From NCBI GenBank assembly GCA_045591925.1, contig JAZNTW010000037.1, positions 1 through 13,913 of the forward strand: a stretch of 13,913 bases of DNA, written 5' to 3'. Below the pieces are notes generated by a model. The model was given only the letters and a program-made list of their open reading frames with translations. It had not been told where the DNA came from and did not search any database. Source of the stretch: Firm-04 sp045591925 (lineage in GTDB: Bacteria; Bacillota; Clostridia; Oscillospirales; Ruminococcaceae). A program made the position numbers and the translations under genes. Below are positions 1 to 5,837 of this stretch, one piece after another. Positions within the stretch are counted from its first letter, which is position 1, and the number at the start of each line of letters is the position of its first letter.

Positions 1-23
1 CAGTCAGATTTTTCGTCAGATTG

Positions 24-120
24 TATAGAAATGACGCCGCTGGGCTGACGCCCAGCAAGGAATTTCTGTGCAAGATGGCGGAAAATATGCAAGTAGATGT
101 GCCGCCAAGCCGTAAGGCGG
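24..120. repeat. Palindrome-rich non-coding element
   Basis: Two structures are seen. The first is a cloverleaf-like stem: 24-32 pairs with 62-70 (9 bp, two G-U), enclosing a perfect 7-bp hairpin GCTGGGC (39-45) / GCCCAGC (50-56) with a TGAC loop. The second has three mutually pairing GC blocks: GGCGG (77-81), CCGCC (102-106) and GGCGG (116-120), so the middle block can pair with either neighbour. One frame is open from 3 to 206 but resembles no protein I know, and no ribosome binding site precedes its first ATG. The other forward frames stop at 26-28 and 46-48, so the tail of an upstream gene could end here. The density of palindromes fits an intergenic dispersed repeat or a structured RNA; I cannot tell which. 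No second copy is visible in this window. Confidence 0.4.
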
Positions 121-223
121 ACTTTGCGCGGTGTTGCCTTAAAATCACACCATATATAAGAACTCACACAATCATCAAAACTCTCTCAGACAATATTTTT
201 CTGTAACCGAAAGGAGATTCCGA

Positions 224-472
224 ATGGAAAGACCACAAAACAACGCGCAGCTTCAAGCCATGCTGGAGATTGTCGGGAAAAAGCTCAATATGCCGCCCGA
301 TACGCTTCGTCAGCAGCTGGAATCCGGTCAGTTTGACCGCGCAATCGCCGGTATGAATCCGCAGGACGCCACCAAATTTCAACAGGCGCTCTCCAATCCA
401 TCCAAGCTCAATCAGATTCTCAGCAGCAAACAAGCAAAAGCACTCTACGAAAAATTGACCAAAGGCAACTAA
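224..472 (+). CDS. Small helical protein, first gene of a three-gene operon
   Basis: An 82-aa protein whose function I do not recognise. AAGGAG (211-216) lies 7 bases before the ATG, a good site. It has no signal peptide or membrane segment. The sequence is rich in Gln, Lys, Leu and Ala and predicts as mostly helix, with short Asn/Pro breaks (NMPPDTL, MNPQDA, SNPSKL). The segment with LSNPSKLNQILSS resembles the LSDPESMRNL segment of the next protein, so the two may share a small helical module. The genes are 27 bases apart and co-oriented, which implies co-translation. Small soluble proteins of this look occur in Clostridia (from memory of the family style, not a named domain). That it is a real gene is well supported by the binding site, composition and operon position; its role is unknown. 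Confidence 0.8.
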   Translation: MERPQNNAQLQAMLEIVGKKLNMPPDTLRQQLESGQFDRAIAGMNPQDATKFQQALSNPSKLNQILSSKQAKALYEKLTKGN

Positions 473-499
473 TCTGCAACCGGAAAGGAGACGGCGTAT

Positions 500-871
500 T
501 TGGACGATCTCGCGAAAAAGCTGCAATCGCTGCTCTCCGATCCGGAGAGTATGCGTAATCTTTCAGAGCTTGCCGGAATGTTACAGGATCCGGCATCCTC
601 GGATGCACCAAAACCCGAAAAAGAACCTCCACCTGCATCGGAAGAAGAACCGCCATTCGATTTTGTAAAGCTGCTTGCAGTCGGGCAGGCACTCTCCTCC
701 GTCCGGCAAGACGAAACCGCCACCCTGATTCTCGCACTGAAACCGCATCTCTCCGCACAGCGTGCCAAGCGTGCCGATCAAGCGGTTCGGCTGCTGCGGT
801 TTTATTCAGCAGCCAGCATCCTGCAAGAAAACGGGATGCTGAACGATTTGTTCGGCGCATCTTCACAATAG
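500..871 (+). CDS. Small acidic helical protein, TTG start
   Basis: A 123-aa protein of unknown function. It starts at TTG, 9 bases after AAGGAG (485-490); no ATG lies in a better place. Three parts can be seen: an N-terminal helix (about residues 1-32, with LSDPESMRNLSELAGML), a Pro/Glu-rich flexible linker (about 33-55, PKPEKEPPPASEEEPP), and a C-terminal helical region (about 56-118) rich in Leu, Ala and Arg. It has no membrane segment or signal peptide. It sits between the 82-aa gene and the 91-aa gene, and the next ribosome binding site abuts its stop codon, so the three are probably translated together at comparable levels. The helix-linker-helix layout suggests an adaptor or a partner of the adjacent proteins, which is inference. 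Confidence 0.8.
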   Translation: MDDLAKKLQSLLSDPESMRNLSELAGMLQDPASSDAPKPEKEPPPASEEEPPFDFVKLLAVGQALSSVRQDETATLILALKPHLSAQRAKRADQAVRLLRFYSAASILQENGMLNDLFGASSQ

Positions 872-881
872 GGGGAAAAGC

Positions 882-1157
882 ATGGCAAACAATACTCCAA
901 TGTGGTGGATGTGCGGCAATTCGTCTCATCCGCATCGAAAAACCGAGCCGCCATGTCCGTCACCCGATTCACCCCCTGCACAAGCCACGCCGCCCTCGCC
1001 GCAAGAAGCAGCATTCCAAGGCGCAATCTCAGCCATCAGCGAACGATTCCGGCATATGGATTCAGAGACACTTCTGCTGCTCGCCTTGCTCTGGCTGCTC
1101 CATCAGGAACACGCCGACCGCAAGCTGCTCCTCGCCCTTGCGTACATCATATGGTAG
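882..1157 (+). CDS. Small Pro-rich protein with hydrophobic C-terminus
   Basis: A 91-aa protein of unknown function. GGGGGA (871-876) overlaps the stop of the previous gene and lies 5 bases from the ATG. The N-terminus is short and unusual (MANNTPMWWMCG). A Pro/Ser-rich stretch follows (about 18-42). The C-terminus has two hydrophobic helices, about 62-74 (ETLLLLALLWLLH) and 81-91 (KLLLALAYIIW), split by the charged turn QEHADRK. The second hydrophobic block runs to the last residue. This could be a membrane-dipping helical hairpin or an oligomerisation helix pair; each block is too short to be a certain transmembrane span. It is the last gene of the operon, and a terminator follows 12 bases after the stop codon. 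A competing frame at 902-1357 was judged a shadow. Confidence 0.8.
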   Translation: MANNTPMWWMCGNSSHPHRKTEPPCPSPDSPPAQATPPSPQEAAFQGAISAISERFRHMDSETLLLLALLWLLHQEHADRKLLLALAYIIW

Positions 1158-1168
1158 CCACGTATACA

Positions 1169-1201
1169 AAAGCACTTCCGATCAGAAACCGGAAGTACTT
1201 T
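1169..1201. terminator. Shared terminator between convergent genes
   Basis: AAAGCACTTCCG (1169-1180) pairs with CGGAAGTACTTT (1190-1201), 12 positions with one C/A mismatch and a 9-base loop. Reading left to right it is followed by TTTCATTAT, and right to left by TTTTGTATA. It sits between the stop of the small-protein operon (1157) and the stop of the SH3 protein (1214), so it probably serves both strands. Confidence 0.75.
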
Positions 1202-1213
1202 CATTATACAATA

Positions 1214-2596
1214 TTATTCGCTCCATGCAATCAGCTGATTCGGCTGCATATATCCGGACACCCATGTTCCGTTTATATTCACCTGCACGGAAACCATTGC
1301 CGTTCCAAGCGGAAGTGCATTTTTAGGAATACTCACGAGCGTACCTGCCGGCAATGATGCAGCTGCTGCGGATGTCGAATCCGCTTCCGAATACATCACT
1401 GCATCACCGGTTCCGCACACAGCTGCATAGCTCTCTCCGGACTGCGGTGCAAAGCCCTTGTTGTGATTACCCGCCTTGCTCCAAAGCGCATCACGCTGCT
1501 GATCCGCTTCAACCTCCTGATAATCGCTCCATGCACCGGCAGATATTCCCTGACTTTTCAGAGAAGCCTCAATCTGATCCAGTGCAGCAGCCGATTCATA
1601 CAATGCTTCTGCGGCGCAGGTGCCTGTATAAATCTCCGTCCGTGCATCGTCTGCGCTCTCAAGGAGCTTGTCGTGGAAGATATGATATTCTACTTCCCAG
1701 TCAACGCCGACCTGATAATAATGCAGACGCGCCCAAACATTATCGCAGGTTTTCATATTATAATATCCGAGCACCTGATACGCATTACCGGTGCTTGCAT
1801 AATAGATATAAGGATCGCCATCCTCATACTGCTTGATCTGGAATGATGTTCCGGTCTGCCACGGATTTTCGTCCGCGTCACCGGTACCGCCCAACATATT
1901 GCTGAAATTATAGTCATCTGCTTCCGAAATCACATAATACGCCTTTTCTCCGCGCAGTACGATCGCAGGCGAAGCACTGTCCACGAAAAACGCTTCATTT
2001 CCCTGTGCCTCTGCGCCAAGATACAGCGCAAGCAATTCATTATACGGAATTTCAGCCGCAGTCGGCGCAGAATCCATCGTCAGCTGCTGTGCTGTCGTCT
2101 GCGTTGTCTGCTCTGCTCCATTGGTGGTCGTTTGCGAGGTCGTTTTACCGCTCGACGTTGTTTGATTCGTTGTTTTCGCTTTGGTTGTGGTGGTTTTTTT
2201 CTTGCTGAAGCTCACCGACTGCACAGTCACACGCTTGGGTGCTGTCGCATTGGTCATCTTGGTCGTCGATGTTTCGGTACCGGTTCCACCGGTGGTTGCC
2301 GTTGTTGTGCGCTCGGTAAATTCCGGCACGGTCGTCTGCCGTGTTTCTTCGGGATCATCATCGTCGTTCCGGCTCACTTCCAAGAAATCGACAGTCGAAT
2401 TCTGCTCCGTGATCAGCTGATTCTGCTGATACCGATCCATCATCAGCAGCACAGTCCAAGTCACCAGTATAGCACAAACGACCAGTACGCCTGCCATGAC
2501 ACCGAGCTGCTTCATTTGCTGCTGTTGTTTTTTACTCAATTTTTTTCCTGAACCGCCGGAGGATTTCCGCGGTGCAGATCCATTTCCGCCTGCCAT
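1214..2596 (-). CDS. Membrane-anchored Thr-rich SH3-like protein
   Basis: A 460-aa protein predicted to be anchored in the membrane with its bulk outside the cell. A TTG seven codons upstream is open, but the AAAGGAG site (2606-2612) lies inside that extension, so the ATG at 2596 is the start. Residues 1-30 are a basic Gly/Lys/Gln tail, 31-53 one transmembrane segment, and 88-173 a low-complexity Thr-rich stalk with many TT runs. About 180-385 form a Tyr/Asp-rich domain I do not recognise. About 387-460 resemble a bacterial SH3 domain (VCGTGDAVMYS, then LPAGTLVSI, then NGTWVSGYM). The positive tail before the membrane segment puts the N-terminus inside. SH3b domains often bind cell wall or ligands, so a wall-facing sensor or scaffold is a fair guess. 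The Thr stalk may be O-glycosylated (inference). It has its own promoter and is not in an operon. Confidence 0.85.
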   Translation of the reverse strand: MAGGNGSAPRKSSGGSGKKLSKKQQQQMKQLGVMAGVLVVCAILVTWTVLLMMDRYQQNQLITEQNSTVDFLEVSRNDDDDPEETRQTTVPEFTERTTTATTGGTGTETSTTKMTNATAPKRVTVQSVSFSKKKTTTTKAKTTNQTTSSGKTTSQTTTNGAEQTTQTTAQQLTMDSAPTAAEIPYNELLALYLGAEAQGNEAFFVDSASPAIVLRGEKAYYVISEADDYNFSNMLGGTGDADENPWQTGTSFQIKQYEDGDPYIYYASTGNAYQVLGYYNMKTCDNVWARLHYYQVGVDWEVEYHIFHDKLLESADDARTEIYTGTCAAEALYESAAALDQIEASLKSQGISAGAWSDYQEVEADQQRDALWSKAGNHNKGFAPQSGESYAAVCGTGDAVMYSEADSTSAAAASLPAGTLVSIPKNALPLGTAMVSVQVNINGTWVSGYMQPNQLIAWSE

Positions 2597-2625
2597 GATC
2601 CAAAGCTCCTTTCCCAATCTATATA

Positions 2626-2643
2626 GATAATATTATCATACCA
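2626..2643 (-). promoter_or_regulatory. Extended -10 promoter with overlapping palindrome
   Basis: On the minus strand TGG-TATGAT (2643 to 2635) is an extended -10 element upstream of the SH3 protein gene. No convincing -35 is seen (TTTCTT at the 17-base distance). The perfect 12-bp palindrome GATAATATTATC (2626-2637) overlaps the end of the -10 hexamer and the likely start point, where a repressor could block initiation. Confidence 0.5.
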
Positions 2644-2744
2644 GAAAACATGAAAAAAAGAAAGCATTCGGCACATTTTCTGTTGTTTTAAACAAAAAAC
2701 GCTATCTAAACAAATAAAAACCAAAACCCTATGCACATATAAAA

Positions 2745-2785
2745 GACCGTGCCCATCTGTCGGCACACGACACACAGGCACGGTC
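2745..2785 (-). terminator. Terminator of the ABC transporter gene
   Basis: GACCGTGCC (2745-2753) pairs perfectly with GGCACGGTC (2777-2785). The apical part holds a second small stem, TGTCG (2758-2762) / CGACA (2768-2772). On the minus strand it is followed by TTTTATATG. It starts 17 bases after the stop of the ABC gene and isolates that gene from the SH3 protein gene. Confidence 0.85.
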
Positions 2786-2802
2786 AGGAAAACTTTTACC
2801 CC

Positions 2803-5607
2803 TTATTTGCCGCGAATTGCGTCAATCGGACGCTTCGAAGCAATGCGATAAACAGGAATGAAGCTCGCAAGGGCAGCAATCAGCACACTCACAAAGAACA
2901 GCAATATGACCTGTCGCACGCCAAAATGCAGAATTGTAATCAGAGCGCCAAGCTCCATGCGCACAACGGTATTGATGACAATTACGCCCACGCAGCACAG
3001 GATTGTCGAGATGACGAAATTGATCATGGCAATCACAAAGCTCTCAGAGAAGAAGATGCGGAACACATCGGCGGAACGCGAACCGATTGCGCGGAGAATA
3101 CCAATCTCCTGCCGCTTATAGTGAATACTCGTGGTAATGAAATTCGCGAGCAGAAGCGCCGCAAAGATGGCGAAGAATACGCCGATCCAGAAAAAGACTT
3201 TGGCAAGTGCCTTGAGTACGGTGTTGACCGTATCCAGCTCATAGGTAACGGGATGGTTCATCTCGTAGCGCATACTGACTTCCTTATCCTCCGGATTGCA
3301 GAAGCGTACAAGCTTCTCGATCGCCTCTCTGCCCTCCGGCATCGGGCCAACCGCGCTGTCGTATACACCCTCCATATCTTCAACCAGAAGATCTACGAGT
3401 TTCGATGAGCACACCATGGCGTCTGCATATTTTCCCTTCGGCTTTGTGCAGCCGACAATCTTAATGTCCTCGATCGAATCGTTCATATATTCGCCGCTGT
3501 CTCCGTAATAGTAATCCCAATAGAGGTCCCATTTCGTATTCACTTCATCCAGCAGCGCATTCAGGCTTTCTGTTGTCAATTCCTCTTTGCCGTTTTGCAG
3601 CTTTAACAAAGATTCCAGCGGTGCATAATAGTTCTCCTGCTGCGCCTCAATGTTCCAATTACGCAGCGAGAGAATCACTTCATTTTCGGCAAGCTCTGTT
3701 TTCACGCCATCTGTCCAAACCACTTCATCCGCAGGAATCCGGTCAATCGTTGTCAGATACCGCGCAAAGTGATGACCATACATCTTCGAAGTATGCTGCG
3801 TATCCATGGACACATTGACGAAACCACTGCTCGACTCAAAAATTTCCGGTTCTTCGGCAATCATTTCCTGCACCTTGCCGACGCCAACCATCGCCGCACC
3901 GGTCATGCTGTAGTTTGCGCCGATAGCGTATTCAGAGTAAAGCAAATAGTTCACCAGACCCAAAGCTGCATCCTCCGTTCCGGACGGTTCCAGCAGACGG
4001 TCGTAGCGGCTCAGATCAAAGCCCGTGTCGATCACGCAGGTAATCGTATACTCCGTATCCATAAGCCGAATGACCTTACCGATCATTTCCATCGGCGAGG
4101 TAATTTTTTTCAGCTTCGGCGTGGCTTTTGAATTCGCCTTTGGCGGCACGCGATAGCCCGCTTTCACAAACGTATCGCAAAGCGCGGTACTGACGGCAAT
4201 TTCATCCTTCTTGCCATCCGGCAGCTTGCCGCCAACCAGCTTATAGCCCAACTGCTCCAGAGATTCTTCCGTAATCTCCGCAAAGCCGCAGAAATGCGTA
4301 AAATGCGTGGTGTACTCGCCCTTGCTGAATTCATAGTTCGTATCGAACTGTTCTTCAAAGCTGTAATCCGCGCCGCGGCTCAGGAACAATCCCGTCACCG
4401 GTATGCCCGTATCCTGACGAAGCTGCTCCATCTCCGCTTCCGAAATACGGTATCCGGCCGTTGACCACCATTCGTGGAGCGTGCCGGCGTTCTGTCTGAC
4501 TGCCTGATTCACAGAAACATAATTCACCTCGCTGTCAATCAGCGAATCCGTACAGGCACGGATATGGTCATATGAGCCAAAGGTATCCACAAACGCAAAC
4601 AGCGTAAATGCAACCACGGAAAGAAAAATCGTCATGACAAGCCGGAACCGCTTATGCTTCAGGCTACTGCATCCGATTTTGAATGCGCTCTTCATCGGGA
4701 GCTTTGATTGTATCAAGCTGAAATCCGAACCATCCTGAACCGGAATTTTACTCGTATCCGTATCACAGAATCTCTGCACCTGACTCGGCAAAACCATGGA
4801 TGCGCCCGATTTCAGCTGGTCGAGATACGCATTGATCTGCTGCCGATCCTCCTCGGTCAAATGGTAGTCTGCCGGAATTTCAATGGACGATGACCGGAAA
4901 ATCAATGTCTTTTCCGTCTGTGCAGTATCGTCATGCTGTGCTTCCACGTCGCGGATCACCTTGCCGTCCGCAAGCTCAATGATGCGGTCTGCATACTGCT
5001 CAGCATATTCGCGGTCATGCGATACGATGATGACGAGCTTATCCGCTGACAGTTTCTTGAGCGTATCGAGAACCTGTCTGCCGGTATTGGAATCCAGCGC
5101 GCCGGTCGGTTCGTCCGCCATAATGATTTCCGGATTCTTCACAAGCGCACGCGCAATCGCAACTCGCTGCTTCTGACCGCCGGAAAGCTCGTTGGGCTTG
5201 CGGTCACCGAAGCCCTCCAGATCAACGGTTTTGAGGATGTTGTTCAGTTCTTCATCCGTCGCGCTTTTACCCTGCAATTCCAGTGCAAGTGCAATATTTG
5301 CGCCTACGGTAAATTCCTCCAGAATGTTGTACTCCTGAAAAATAAAGCCAACATACGTATTCCGGTAGCTGTCGAAACGCTGCTGCGTGAAATCCTTCGA
5401 GGAAATTCCCTTGATAATGATTTCACCGTCATCGTATTGATCAAGACCACCCAGCAGATTCAGCATGGTCGATTTGCCGCTTCCGGATTTACCCAGCAAA
5501 AACACCATGCCCTTTTCCGGAAATCGCAGCGATATATGATCGACCGCCATGACCGGAACGCCTTTCTTTGGTTTATACGTTTTGCATAATTCCTTTGTTT
5601 CCAGCAT
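2803..5607 (-). CDS. ABC transporter ATPase-permease fusion (MacB/FtsX type)
   Basis: A 934-aa inner-membrane ABC protein with an N-terminal ATPase fused to an FtsX-type permease. ATPase motifs are complete: Walker A GKSGSGKST (39-47), Q-loop Gln91, signature LSGGQ (141-145), Walker B IIMADE (161-166) and switch His197. A cytoplasmic linker (about 225-310) leads to the first membrane segment (about 322-342), a large extracytoplasmic domain (about 343-803), then three segments (about 804-824, 853-879, 895-918). The end SKRPIDAIRGK is typical of FtsX permeases. In MacB-like systems ATP hydrolysis drives movement of the outer domain rather than classical transport. Substrates include lipopeptides, antimicrobial peptides and toxins; none can be assigned here. 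No two-component system adjoins it, unlike Bce-type resistance modules. AAGGAG (minus strand) is 10 bases before the ATG. It likely acts as a homodimer. Confidence 0.93.
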   Translation of the reverse strand: MLETKELCKTYKPKKGVPVMAVDHISLRFPEKGMVFLLGKSGSGKSTMLNLLGGLDQYDDGEIIIKGISSKDFTQQRFDSYRNTYVGFIFQEYNILEEFTVGANIALALELQGKSATDEELNNILKTVDLEGFGDRKPNELSGGQKQRVAIARALVKNPEIIMADEPTGALDSNTGRQVLDTLKKLSADKLVIIVSHDREYAEQYADRIIELADGKVIRDVEAQHDDTAQTEKTLIFRSSSIEIPADYHLTEEDRQQINAYLDQLKSGASMVLPSQVQRFCDTDTSKIPVQDGSDFSLIQSKLPMKSAFKIGCSSLKHKRFRLVMTIFLSVVAFTLFAFVDTFGSYDHIRACTDSLIDSEVNYVSVNQAVRQNAGTLHEWWSTAGYRISEAEMEQLRQDTGIPVTGLFLSRGADYSFEEQFDTNYEFSKGEYTTHFTHFCGFAEITEESLEQLGYKLVGGKLPDGKKDEIAVSTALCDTFVKAGYRVPPKANSKATPKLKKITSPMEMIGKVIRLMDTEYTITCVIDTGFDLSRYDRLLEPSGTEDAALGLVNYLLYSEYAIGANYSMTGAAMVGVGKVQEMIAEEPEIFESSSGFVNVSMDTQHTSKMYGHHFARYLTTIDRIPADEVVWTDGVKTELAENEVILSLRNWNIEAQQENYYAPLESLLKLQNGKEELTTESLNALLDEVNTKWDLYWDYYYGDSGEYMNDSIEDIKIVGCTKPKGKYADAMVCSSKLVDLLVEDMEGVYDSAVGPMPEGREAIEKLVRFCNPEDKEVSMRYEMNHPVTYELDTVNTVLKALAKVFFWIGVFFAIFAALLLANFITTSIHYKRQEIGILRAIGSRSADVFRIFFSESFVIAMINFVISTILCCVGVIVINTVVRMELGALITILHFGVRQVILLFFVSVLIAALASFIPVYRIASKRPIDAIRGK

Positions 5608-5659
5608 CTTGACTCCACTCCTTATTGTTTACAATGATGTATGATTGTCGTGTAATCAC

Positions 5660-5688
5660 ATTATACCAAATCTTTTATGAAGATTCAA
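5660..5688 (-). promoter_or_regulatory. Sigma-A promoter of the ABC gene
   Basis: On the minus strand: -35 TTGAAT (5688 to 5683), 17-base spacer ending in TGG, -10 TATAAT (5665 to 5660). The predicted start point is near 5653, giving a leader of about 45 bases. Two dyads follow: TGATT (5642-5646) / AATCA (5654-5658), which spans the start point, and ATTGT (5624-5628) / ACAAT (5631-5635) just before the ribosome binding site. Either could be an operator. Confidence 0.8.
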
Positions 5689-5802
5689 GTCCCAGACAGA
5701 TTAAGATTTCTTGAAATTTCCACGGTATATTCATCTAGTTTTCATATTACGCGGTAAATTCGCGATGATTACTTGAATATTATAAAGATTTTATAAAGTT
5801 TC

Positions 5803-5831
5803 TTGCAATTTCAGTTCCGATATGATATGAT
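5803..5831 (+). promoter_or_regulatory. Promoter of the YfhO gene, start point at the ATG
   Basis: -35 TTGCAA (5803-5808), 17-base spacer, -10 TATGAT (5826-5831). Six bases (AAATTT) separate the -10 from the ATG at 5838, so the predicted transcription start coincides with the A of the start codon. An overlapping TATGAT at 5821-5826 has no matching -35. No Shine-Dalgarno sequence is present between the promoter and the ATG. Confidence 0.6.
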
Positions 5832-5837
5832 AAATTT

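Noticed and set aside
39..56. Resemblance of the GCTGGGC hairpin to a guanidine-II (mini-ykkC) arm
   Set aside because: That class needs paired hairpins with ACGR loops. Here the loop is TGAC, the G following it is paired, and no second matching hairpin exists.
21..206. Open frame of 61 codons over the left-edge palindromes
   Set aside because: It lacks a ribosome binding site, has no recognisable protein character, and runs through strong inverted repeats.
902..1357. Long frame overlapping the 91-aa gene
   Set aside because: It lacks a ribosome binding site, is Arg/His/Cys-rich as shadow frames are, and runs through the terminator into the convergent gene.
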